Part shown: positions 1 through 5,423 of the stretch, piece by piece
Layout: each line of letters begins with the position of its first letter
How positions within the stretch are numbered: position 1 is the stretch's first letter
From: Burkholderiales bacterium
GTDB taxonomy: Bacteria > Pseudomonadota > Gammaproteobacteria > Burkholderiales > Burkholderiaceae_C
Reading direction: 5' to 3'
NCBI GenBank assembly: GCA_947474415.1
Contig: CANJKD010000216.1
Location: 1-5,423 of the forward strand
DNA: 5,423 nucleotides
Program-made: the position numbers and the translations under genes
Notes under the pieces: model-generated
Told to the model about the DNA's origin: nothing
What the model saw: only the letters and a program-made list of their open reading frames with translations
Databases searched by the model: none

Positions 1-2
1 AG

Positions 3-1547
3 TCACTCCCACTCGATCGTCGCAGGGGGCTTGCTCGACACGTCGTAGGCCACACGGTTGATGCCGCGCACCTCGTTGATGATGCGACTCGACACTTTCT
101 TCAGCAGCGCATACGGCAGCTCGGCCCAGTCGGCGGTCATGAAGTCGCTGGTCTGCACCGCGCGCAGCGCCACCACGTACTCATAGGTGCGGCCATCGCC
201 CATCACGCCGACGCTCTTGACTGGCAGGAACACGACGAAGGCCTGGCTGGTCAGCTCGTACCAGGTCTTGCCGCTGGCTTCATCGCGGTGGTTGCGCAGC
301 TCTTCGATGAAGATCGCATCGGCACGCCGCAGCAGGTCGGCGAACTCGGGCTTCACCTCGCCGAGGATGCGCACGCCCAGGCCGGGGCCGGGGAACGGGT
401 GGCGGTACACCATGTCGTGCGGCAGGCCGAGCGCGACGCCGAGCTCACGCACCTCGTCCTTGAAGAGTTCGCGCAGCGGCTCCAGCAGCTTCAGGCCCAG
501 CGTTTCGGGCAGGCCGCCGACGTTATGGTGGCTCTTGATCGTGACGGCCTTCTTGGCACCGTTTGAATATTTGGCACCACCCGACTCGATCACGTCCGGA
601 TAGATCGTGCCCTGCGCCAGCCACTTCGCTTTCTGCAGTTTCTTCGCCTCGGGGTCGGTCACGCCCTTCAGGTGGCCGAGGAACTGCGCGCTTGCGTCCA
701 CAGCGATCACCTTCGCGTGCAGGCGCCCGGCGAACATCTCCATCACCATCTGGCCTTCGTTCAGGCGCAGCAGGCCGTGATCGACGAACACGCAGGTGAG
801 CTGGTCGCCGATGGCACGGTGGATCAGCGCGGCGGCCACGCTCGAATCGACGCCGCCCGACAGGCCGAGGATCACCTCTTCATCGCCCACTTGTGCGCGG
901 ATGCGCGCCACCGCTTCGTCGACATAGTTGCCCATCACCCAGTCGGGCTTCGCCTTCGCGATGTCGAGCACGAAGCGGTTCAGCAACTCTCGGCCCTTCG
1001 CGGTGTGCGTGACTTCGGGGTGAAACTGCACGCCGTAGTAGCCGCGCGTTTCGTCGGCCATGCCAGCGATGGGGCAGCTCGGCGTGCTGGCCATCAGCTT
1101 GAAGCCGGGCGGCAGCGCGGTGACCTTGTCGCCATGGCTCATCCAGACCTTGAGCATCCCAAAGCCTTCTGGCGTGGCGAAGTCTTCGATGCCCCGCAAA
1201 AGCTTCGTGTGGCCGTGCGCGCGCACCTCGGCATAGCCGAACTCGCGGTGTTCGCTGGCCTCGACCTGGCCGCCCTGCTGCACCGCCATCGCGAACATGC
1301 CGTAGCAAATGCCGAGCACCGGCACGCCCAGGTCCCATACCGCCTGCGGGGCACGCAGTTCGTGCTCTTCGTAGGTGGACGCATGGCTGCCCGACAGGAT
1401 GATGCCCTTCGGCGCGAACGCGCGGATGAAGGCGTCGCTCACGTCGTTCGGGTGGATCTCGCAGAACACATGCGCCTCGCGCACGCGGCGTGCGATGAGC
1501 TGGGTGACCTGGGAGCCGAAGTCGAGGATTAGGATCTTGTCGTGCAT
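3..1547 (-). CDS. guaA: GMP synthase (glutamine-hydrolysing), with an internal gap in the ATP-pyrophosphatase domain
   Basis: Converts XMP, ATP and glutamine to GMP in the cytosol, the last step of guanine nucleotide synthesis. The 514-residue product starts [13 protein letters not shown] and ends KPPATIEWE, both typical ends of the family. Residues about 4-195 are a class I glutamine amidotransferase with nucleophile Cys81 and the His176/Glu178 pair in FHPEVTHT. Residues about 205-385 are the ATP-pyrophosphatase domain with P-loop SGGVDSS (230-236) and the lid-side [11 protein letters not shown] (337-347). [11 protein letters not shown] (383-393) opens the C-terminal dimerisation part. Compared with remembered E. 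coli GuaA (525 residues), DPEAK (298-302) runs almost directly into KWLAQG (308-313), so about 17 residues with the conserved KIIGR-x-F stretch are absent. Phe85 sits where CYGMQ normally has Gln. No Shine-Dalgarno sequence is visible before the ATG, but the start is fixed by homology. Identity is certain; full activity is not. Confidence 0.97.
   Translation of the reverse strand: MHDKILILDFGSQVTQLIARRVREAHVFCEIHPNDVSDAFIRAFAPKGIILSGSHASTYEEHELRAPQAVWDLGVPVLGICYGMFAMAVQQGGQVEASEHREFGYAEVRAHGHTKLLRGIEDFATPEGFGMLKVWMSHGDKVTALPPGFKLMASTPSCPIAGMADETRGYYGVQFHPEVTHTAKGRELLNRFVLDIAKAKPDWVMGNYVDEAVARIRAQVGDEEVILGLSGGVDSSVAAALIHRAIGDQLTCVFVDHGLLRLNEGQMVMEMFAGRLHAKVIAVDASAQFLGHLKGVTDPEAKKLQKAKWLAQGTIYPDVIESGGAKYSNGAKKAVTIKSHHNVGGLPETLGLKLLEPLRELFKDEVRELGVALGLPHDMVYRHPFPGPGLGVRILGEVKPEFADLLRRADAIFIEELRNHRDEASGKTWYELTSQAFVVFLPVKSVGVMGDGRTYEYVVALRAVQTSDFMTADWAELPYALLKKVSSRIINEVRGINRVAYDVSSKPPATIEWE
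553..578. repeat. 8-bp direct repeat TTGGCACC in guaA
   Basis: TTGGCACC occurs at 553-560 and again at 571-578, one period of 18 bp, with the AT-rich spacer gtttgaatat between. In the guaA frame this reads GAK-YSN-GAK (residues 324-332), as if a 6-codon unit had been duplicated or inserted in frame. It lies in the variable loop just before [11 protein letters not shown], so it should be structurally tolerated. Confidence 0.7.
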
Positions 1548-1644
1548 GGTCGGCGTTGAATGGAAAGCAGAAAAAGTGCTTCACCGCAGTGTCACGGCGT
1601 TGCGCAGAGTGAAAGGAAACGTTCTTACTCCGCGTCCACTCCGC
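1548..1644 (-). other. Leader between the MFS gene and guaA
   Basis: These 97 nt separate the MFS stop codon from the guaA ATG. The minus strand holds purine-rich repeats next to the MFS stop and a T5 run (complement of 1571-1575). The 18 nt before the ATG contain no AGGAGG-like ribosome site. I see no convincing sigma-70 promoter. A stem of 5 bp (one G-U pair) lies upstream of the T5 run but is too short and too far from it to call a terminator. Co-transcription of guaA with the upstream genes is the simplest reading, but an unrecognised promoter here cannot be excluded. Confidence 0.5.
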
Positions 1645-1652
1645 TCACTCCG
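1627..1652. repeat. Three ACTCCG repeats around the MFS stop codon
   Basis: ACTCCG appears at 1627-1632, 1638-1643 and 1647-1652, spaced 11 and 9 bp. On the transcribed minus strand each copy reads CGGAGT, so the mRNA carries three GGAG cores. The copy at 1647-1652 overlaps the last codons and stop of the MFS gene, and the other two follow the stop. They lie more than 75 nt upstream of the guaA start, too far to act as its ribosome site directly. Function unknown; chance is possible. Confidence 0.5.
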
Positions 1653-2994
1653 TGACTCTGGGTGAATGAATTGGCTCTTGTGCGTTTTGTCCCTGGCGCT
1701 GGCGGCTGAAGTGGCGGGACGCGACCAGCATCGACAGCAACTGCAACGCGGAGCAGAAGAAGAACGGCATGCCGACGCGCCAGTCGGTGCGCGGCAGGTG
1801 CGACACCGCGGCCATCAGCGGCGAGCCGATCACGGGGCCGAGCACCGCCATCAGGCTGGTGAGCGCGGCCACCGCGCCCATGGTCTGGCCTTGCGAGCGC
1901 GCGTCGGCGGCGTTCGAGACGATGCTTTGCAAGGAGGCCGTGACCGTGAAGCCGAGCAGGTTGCAGGCGATCACCGCGTACATCATCCAGCCTTCGGTCG
2001 ACAGGCCCCAGAACAGGTAGCCCAGCGTACTGGACACCAGGCCAACGATGACCAGGCGCGGAAGGCTGAAGCGCTTCAGCAGGCGGCTCAGCAAAAAGCC
2101 CTGCACGAGGGCCGCCGCAACACCCACCGTGAACATCGACCAGCCGTTTTGCGTCGGCCCCCAGCCGAAGCGGTAGCCGGTGTAGAGCACCCAGTTGGTG
2201 TACATCACGAACTGCGCGAGGTTGCTCAATGCGATCACGAGCACCAGCGAGCCGATGCCACGCGTGGCACCGAGTTGCTTCAACGACGTGATCGGATTGG
2301 CTGCGCCCCAGGTCACGGTACGGCGCTTGGCCAGCGGCAACGACTCGGGCAGCACGAACAGGCCATATGTCAAATTCAGCAGCGCCAGCACGCCGGCCGC
2401 GAAGAACGGCAGGTGCAGGTTGATGCCGCCGAGCAGCCCACCCATCACCGGGCCGATGATGAAGCCCAGCCCGAACATCGCGCCCAGCATGCCGAAGCGC
2501 TTGGCCCGGTCTTGCGGCGCGGTGATGTCGGCCACGTAGGCATTGGCAACAGCCGCGTTGGCCTGCATCGCGCCGCCCACCAGCCGCACCGCGATCAACA
2601 TCCAGAGTTGGGTGGCCAGTGCGGTGGCGAAGAAGTTCAGCGCCAGGCCGCAAAAGCCGAGCAGCAGCACCGGGCGCCGGCCATAACGGTCAGACAACGC
2701 ACCCAAAATCGGTGCACCGAAGAAGTTGGCCAGGCTGAACGCGAACGCGACGGTGCCGTACCAGAGCGCGGCCTGCACCGGGTCAGTCGTGAAGCTGCCG
2801 ACCAGCAAGGGCAGCACGGGCACGATCAGGCCGATCGCCATCATGTCGATCAGCACCGTGATCATGATGAAGCGCATTGCCGCCGGGCGGGATGCTTCGA
2901 CAAGCAGGGCCGGCTCGGCGGCGCCAGAGGGCAGGGGTTGACTCAATTCAAGGCGCTCGGGGACGGCTGGCCGGCCGGGTTGCAATGCGGGCAC
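1645..2994 (-). CDS. MFS transporter, TetA-like DHA1 (TCR/Tet) family exporter
   Basis: An inner-membrane proton-driven exporter of small molecules, substrate unknown. About 12 hydrophobic segments are readable in the 449 residues: roughly 41-65, 76-98, 109-127, 129-150, 167-189, 194-214, 247-272, 284-302, 312-331, 335-355, 369-395 and 408-426. Motif A is GALSDRYGRRPVLL (98-111), and the antiporter motif C is GFIIGPVMGG (177-186). The pattern matches TetA along its length, including AYVADIT (152-158). Asp50 in the first membrane helix and Arg137 in the fourth are kept. The Asp of helix 3 (Tet Asp84) is Asn120, and that of helix 9 (Tet Asp285) is Ser322, which argues against tetracycline as substrate. 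The given start is GTG, 18 nt after the guaB stop and without a clear ribosome site; Met40 (ATG, 2877-2875) begins directly at helix 1 and is a serious alternative. The position between guaB and guaA suggests co-expression with GMP synthesis. Confidence 0.92.
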   Translation of the reverse strand: MPALQPGRPAVPERLELSQPLPSGAAEPALLVEASRPAAMRFIMITVLIDMMAIGLIVPVLPLLVGSFTTDPVQAALWYGTVAFAFSLANFFGAPILGALSDRYGRRPVLLLGFCGLALNFFATALATQLWMLIAVRLVGGAMQANAAVANAYVADITAPQDRAKRFGMLGAMFGLGFIIGPVMGGLLGGINLHLPFFAAGVLALLNLTYGLFVLPESLPLAKRRTVTWGAANPITSLKQLGATRGIGSLVLVIALSNLAQFVMYTNWVLYTGYRFGWGPTQNGWSMFTVGVAAALVQGFLLSRLLKRFSLPRLVIVGLVSSTLGYLFWGLSTEGWMMYAVIACNLLGFTVTASLQSIVSNAADARSQGQTMGAVAALTSLMAVLGPVIGSPLMAAVSHLPRTDWRVGMPFFFCSALQLLSMLVASRHFSRQRQGQNAQEPIHSPRVTE

Positions 2995-3012
2995 GTCTGC
3001 TACGGACCGCGC

Positions 3013-4482
3013 CTACTCACTGCGGTAGTTCGGCGCTTCCTTCGTGATCTGCACATCGTGCACATGGCTCTCGCGGATGCCGGCCGAGGTGATCTCGACG
3101 AACTCGGCGCGCTCGCGCAGGTCTTCGATGCTGGCGCAGCCGCAGTAGCCCATCGCGGCACGCAGCCCACCAGCCATCTGGAACACGATGCCGACCATCG
3201 AACCCTTGTAGGGCACGCGGCCCTCGATGCCTTCGGGCACCAGTTTGTCAGCGTTCGGGTTCGCGCCGGTGTTGTCCTGAAAATAGCGGTCGGCACTGCC
3301 CTGCTGCATGGCGCCAATGCTGCCCATGCCACGGTAGCTCTTGTAGCTGCGGCCCTGGTACAGAATCACTTCTCCCGGCGCCTCTTCGGTGCCGGCGAAC
3401 ACGCCGCCCATCATCACCGTGTGGGCACCGGCCGCGATGGCCTTGGCGATGTCGCCCGAATAGCGGATGCCGCCATCGGCGATCAGTGGCACGCCGCTGC
3501 CCTTGAGCGCGGTGGCCACGCTGTCGATGGCCATGATTTGCGGCACGCCCACACCGGCGACGATACGTGTGGTGCAGATCGAGCCGGGGCCGATGCCGAC
3601 CTTCACGCCGTCGGCGCCGGCTTCCACCAGCGCCAGCGCGGCCGAACCGGTGGCGATGTTGCCGCCGATCACGTCGACACCGGGGTAGTTGCGCTTGACC
3701 CAGCGCACGCGCTCGATCACGCCGGCACTGTGGCCGTGCGCGGTGTCGACCACCAGCACGTCGACGCCCGCGCGCGCGAGCAGTTCGACGCGCTCTTCGG
3801 TGCCCTCGCCCACGCCCACCGCAGCACCGACGCGCAGCTTGCCTTGCGCATCGCGCGCGGCGTTCGGGAAGCTGGTCTGCTTGGTGATGTCTTTCACCGT
3901 CATCAAGCCCTTCAGCTCGAAGGCGTCATTGACGACCAGCACGCGCTCCAGCTTGTGGCGGTGCATCAGTGCCTTGCCTTCGGCGAGCGAAGCGCCTTCG
4001 CGCACCGTGACGAGCCGCTCACGCGGCGTCATGATCTCGCTGACCGGGGCGCTGAGCCGGGTCTCGAAACGCAGGTCGCGGTTCGTGACGATGCCCACCA
4101 CCTCCTTGCCGTTCAGCACCGGAAAGCCCGACACGCCGTGCAGGCGCGACAGTTCCAACACTTCGTGCACGCGGGTTTCGGGCGTGATCGTGATCGGGTC
4201 ACGGAGCAAGCCGGATTCATAGCGCTTCACGCGTACCACCTCGGCCGCCTGCTGCTTCGGCGTGATGTTCTTGTGGACGATGCCGATGCCGCCCTCCTGC
4301 GCGATGGCAATGGCCAGTCGCGCTTCGGTAACCGTGTCCATCGCGGCCGAGACGAGGGGCAGGTTGAGGCGGATGTTGCGGGAAAGGTGGGTCGCGAGAG
4401 TGGTGTCGCGGGGCAACACCTGGGAGAACGCTGGCACCAACAACACATCGTCGAAGGTGAGCGCTTTGCCGAGAAGGCGCAT
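3013..4482 (-). CDS. guaB: IMP dehydrogenase
   Basis: Oxidises IMP to XMP with NAD+, the committed step of guanine nucleotide synthesis; acts as a cytosolic tetramer or octamer. The 489 residues match the usual bacterial length (E. coli 488). The (beta/alpha)8 barrel is split by two CBS domains, about 92-148 and 152-207, which in the family bind adenine/guanine nucleotides and modulate activity. Visible active-site parts are DTAHGHS (246-252) on the NAD side, the monovalent-cation and nucleophile loop [10 protein letters not shown] (296-305) with catalytic Cys303, the IMP phosphate site DGGIR (336-340), YRGMGS (383-388), and the flap dyad Arg399-Tyr400 that activates water. The C-terminus [17 protein letters not shown] is typical. 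The ATG start is supported by AGGAG 8 nt upstream and a TATAAT box. It is the first gene of the minus-strand cluster. No oddity is seen in the sequence. Confidence 0.98.
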   Translation of the reverse strand: MRLLGKALTFDDVLLVPAFSQVLPRDTTLATHLSRNIRLNLPLVSAAMDTVTEARLAIAIAQEGGIGIVHKNITPKQQAAEVVRVKRYESGLLRDPITITPETRVHEVLELSRLHGVSGFPVLNGKEVVGIVTNRDLRFETRLSAPVSEIMTPRERLVTVREGASLAEGKALMHRHKLERVLVVNDAFELKGLMTVKDITKQTSFPNAARDAQGKLRVGAAVGVGEGTEERVELLARAGVDVLVVDTAHGHSAGVIERVRWVKRNYPGVDVIGGNIATGSAALALVEAGADGVKVGIGPGSICTTRIVAGVGVPQIMAIDSVATALKGSGVPLIADGGIRYSGDIAKAIAAGAHTVMMGGVFAGTEEAPGEVILYQGRSYKSYRGMGSIGAMQQGSADRYFQDNTGANPNADKLVPEGIEGRVPYKGSMVGIVFQMAGGLRAAMGYCGCASIEDLRERAEFVEITSAGIRESHVHDVQITKEAPNYRSE

Positions 4483-4490
4483 GGGAAAGG

Positions 4491-4495
4491 CTCCT
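4491..4495 (-). promoter_or_regulatory. Ribosome binding site of guaB
   Basis: The minus strand reads AGGAG followed by 8 nt (CCTTTCCC) and the guaB ATG. This is the only textbook Shine-Dalgarno sequence in the window and it confirms the guaB start. Confidence 0.85.
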
Positions 4496-4508
4496 GACGC
4501 AAAACCGA

Positions 4509-4537
4509 ATTATACGGAGGCGGGCACAACGGCACGA
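4509..4537 (-). promoter_or_regulatory. Predicted sigma-70 promoter of guaB
   Basis: The minus strand carries a perfect TATAAT (4514 down to 4509). With a 17-nt spacer the -35 hexamer would be TCGTGC (4537-4532), a poor match to TTGACA. Transcription would start near 4501-4503, giving a leader of about 20 nt that holds the AGGAG site. The short leader leaves no room for a riboswitch. A weak -35 with a perfect -10 fits a promoter that is helped or controlled by a protein; no PurR-like operator is recognised. Confidence 0.6.
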
Positions 4538-4557
4538 CCGGGCCCGTCTTGGCCCGG
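4538..4557. repeat. Perfect GC-rich inverted repeat between guaB and the DUF4124 gene
   Basis: CCGGGCC (4538-4544) and GGCCCGG (4551-4557) are perfect inverted 7-mers around the 6-nt centre cgtctt. The element lies directly upstream of the predicted guaB -35 and upstream of the DUF4124 gene, so it sits between two divergent promoters. There is no T-run on either side and no gene ends here, so it is not a terminator. It could be an operator or a chance result of GC-rich sequence. Confidence 0.45.
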
Positions 4558-4575
4558 CCCGCGCAGCCGTCGGCC

Positions 4576-4607
4576 TTTACACTTGGGCCCCATCGGAACG
4601 TTACGAT
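4576..4607 (+). promoter_or_regulatory. Possible promoter of the DUF4124 gene
   Basis: TTTACA (4576-4581) resembles a -35 box, and TACGAT (4602-4607) resembles a -10 box. The 20-nt spacing is longer than the preferred 16-18. If used, the transcript would start within a few bases of the ATG at 4616. A GGAA at 4595-4598 is too far from the ATG to be a good ribosome site. A promoter is expected here because the gene is divergent from guaB, but these boxes are only candidates. Confidence 0.25.
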
Positions 4608-4615
4608 TGACCGCC

Positions 4616-5122
4616 ATGCGCCGCTGGAAGCTTGCTGTTTTTGCCGCCACGTTCGGCATCGCACTGACCCTGCCCGTGCAGGCCCAATGGAAGTGGCGCG
4701 ACAAGGGCGGCCAAACCCAGTACAGCGACCTGCCGCCGCCAGCCGGTACCGCCGACCACGACATCCTGCTGCGACCCAACTCGGGGCAGCGCAAGGCCGT
4801 TGCAGCGGCCCTGCCGGCATCCGGGGCGTCGGTAGCCACGCGCGCACCGCTCCTGATGCCGAAGGCGTCCGAGCCCGAACTGGAATCCAAGCGGCGCCAA
4901 GCCGAACAGGAACAGGCTGTGAAGAAGCAGGCCGAAGAGGCGCGCATGGCCGCCTTGCACGCCGACAATTGCAGCCGCGCGAAGGCCCAGATGCGCACCA
5001 TCGACAGCGGCGTTCGGATGGCCCACACCAACGAAAAGGGCGAGCGCGAAATCCTCACCGATACCGCCCGCGCAGCCGAAGCCCAGCGCGCCCGCGACGT
5101 GATCACCGCCGACTGCAAATGA
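4616..5122 (+). CDS. Secreted DUF4124 domain protein
   Basis: A 168-residue protein of unknown function, predicted to be exported. Residues 1-23 form a Sec signal peptide: MRRWK, a hydrophobic core, then VQA just before QW, a good signal peptidase I site. Residues 24-55 match the DUF4124 pattern ([18 protein letters not shown], then an ILLRP end), a small N-terminal module common in secreted proteobacterial proteins. A low-complexity Ala/Pro stretch follows (60-85), then a charged, Glu/Lys/Gln-rich segment (86-115) likely to be helical or coiled coil. The tail has an NCSRAK start and ends TADCK, with Cys119 and Cys167 that could form a disulfide in the periplasm. The central SGVRM and GEREILTD strings recall similar proteins in Burkholderiales. 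The ATG is chosen because the signal peptide begins there, although the frame is open further upstream and the ribosome site is weak. It converges on rnfH with 6 bp between stops. Confidence 0.85.
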   Translation: MRRWKLAVFAATFGIALTLPVQAQWKWRDKGGQTQYSDLPPPAGTADHDILLRPNSGQRKAVAAALPASGASVATRAPLLMPKASEPELESKRRQAEQEQAVKKQAEEARMAALHADNCSRAKAQMRTIDSGVRMAHTNEKGEREILTDTARAAEAQRARDVITADCK

Positions 5123-5166
5123 CCGGCATCAGCGCACCCGTTTGACGGCCAGGCGCTGAATCCGGT
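5122..5166. terminator. Candidate bidirectional hairpin at the convergent gene ends
   Basis: ACCGG (5122-5126) pairs with CCGGT (5162-5166), and TCAGCGC (5129-5135) pairs with GCGCTGA (5153-5159), around a 17-nt loop with one 2x2 internal mismatch: 12 base pairs in total. The structure spans the short gap between the DUF4124 and rnfH stop codons and begins inside both gene ends. No proper T-run follows on either strand, so intrinsic termination would be weak. It may instead mark a 3' end processed or stopped by Rho. Confidence 0.4.
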
Positions 5167-5423
5167 GGCGGCGGTGGCGGGCTTCCTTGGGGTCGACGAT
5201 CAAGGGCCGATAGACCTCCACCCGGTCGGCATCGCGAAGCAAATCTTGGAGCGAGCGCAGCGCGCCCCAAACGCCGACCACCATGCTGCCCAGGTCGAGT
5301 CCGGGATGGCGCTGCAACAACCCGCAAGCCTGCACTGCTTGCGCAACCGATGCACCAACAGGCAGGCTGACGCCGGACTCGTCGACAGCGCCTGCATGCG
5401 GGCTGTAGACCACCGTCACCGAC
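5129..5423 (-). CDS. rnfH: RnfH family ubiquitin-fold protein, start outside the window
   Basis: A small beta-grasp (ubiquitin-like) protein of the RnfH/UPF0125 family. The family is named from rnf operons, but it commonly sits beside ratA and smpB and its molecular role is not settled. The diagnostic tail DRVEVYRPLIVDPKEAR is present, as is the VTVVYSP first strand and a GVWG segment in the middle. Downstream of the tail the chain is strongly basic (RHRRHRIQRLAVKRVR), as in many members. An in-frame GTG exists at 5419-5417 and would give 96 residues, but the frame is open to the window edge, and family members normally have a few residues before VTVVY. The true start is therefore probably just beyond 5423. 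The expected neighbour to the right is ratA, which is not visible here. Confidence 0.88.
   Translation of the reverse strand, partial: SVTVVYSPHAGAVDESGVSLPVGASVAQAVQACGLLQRHPGLDLGSMVVGVWGALRSLQDLLRDADRVEVYRPLIVDPKEARHRRHRIQRLAVKRVR

Noticed and set aside
672..1532. Open frame of 286 codons on the plus strand opposite guaA
   Set aside because: Composition is that of an antisense shadow and guaA is unmistakable on the minus strand.
1571..1605. T5 run on the minus strand before guaA as an intrinsic terminator
   Set aside because: The nearest stem is only 5 bp with a G-U pair and is separated from the T-run by 6 nt.
1645..2994. Calling the transporter tetA
   Set aside because: Two key acidic residues of tetracycline antiporters are replaced, so only the family level can be supported.
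1666..4497. Open frame of 943 codons on the plus strand opposite the MFS gene and guaB
   Set aside because: It is His/Arg/Gln/Ala-rich with no domain, and mirrors two clear genes on the other strand; long antisense frames are common in GC-rich DNA.
4483..4508. Purine riboswitch or attenuator in front of guaB
   Set aside because: The predicted leader is only about 20 nt, too short for any known aptamer.
4262..4615. Upstream extension of the DUF4124 frame into guaB
   Set aside because: The signal peptide begins at Met 4616, and the upstream part is antisense to guaB with no secretion-signal logic.

Overview
The window is GC-rich chromosomal DNA that looks like a betaproteobacterium of the order Burkholderiales. 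This rests on the protein sequences (GuaA, GuaB and RnfH styles, and a DUF4124 lipoprotein-like secreted protein with an NC...DC C-terminus) and on the gene neighbourhood; no species can be named from the sequence alone. Coding density is very high, and no mobile element, tRNA, rRNA or CRISPR array is visible.

Layout from left to right. On the minus strand, reading from about 4482 down to 3, lie guaB (IMP dehydrogenase, 4482-3013), an MFS transporter of the TetA-like DHA1 type (2994-1645, start uncertain) and guaA (GMP synthase, 1547-3). A divergent promoter region (4483-4615) separates guaB from a plus-strand gene for a secreted DUF4124 protein (4616-5122). That gene converges, with 6 bp between stop codons, on a minus-strand rnfH gene (5129 to the right edge) whose start probably lies just outside the window.

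How the genes work together. GuaB makes XMP from IMP and GuaA aminates XMP to GMP, so the minus-strand cluster holds the whole guanine branch of purine synthesis. A drug/metabolite exporter lies between the two enzymes, with an 18-nt gap after guaB and a 97-nt leader before guaA. One transcript from the TATAAT promoter in front of guaB is the simplest reading. DUF4124 and RnfH have no demonstrated link to purines.

The most notable observations are in guaA. The reading frame is intact, but about 17 residues are missing from the ATP-pyrophosphatase domain, at a point where a short EAK-coding repeat would be expected to have recombined. The usual Gln of the CYGMQ glutaminase motif is Phe, and the loop before the [11 protein letters not shown] segment holds an AT-rich 18-bp duplication. 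The exporter keeps the MFS signature motifs but lacks two of the three membrane acidic residues known from tetracycline antiporters, so its substrate is probably not tetracycline. I do not see a wholly new system here; the rest is a conventional housekeeping locus.
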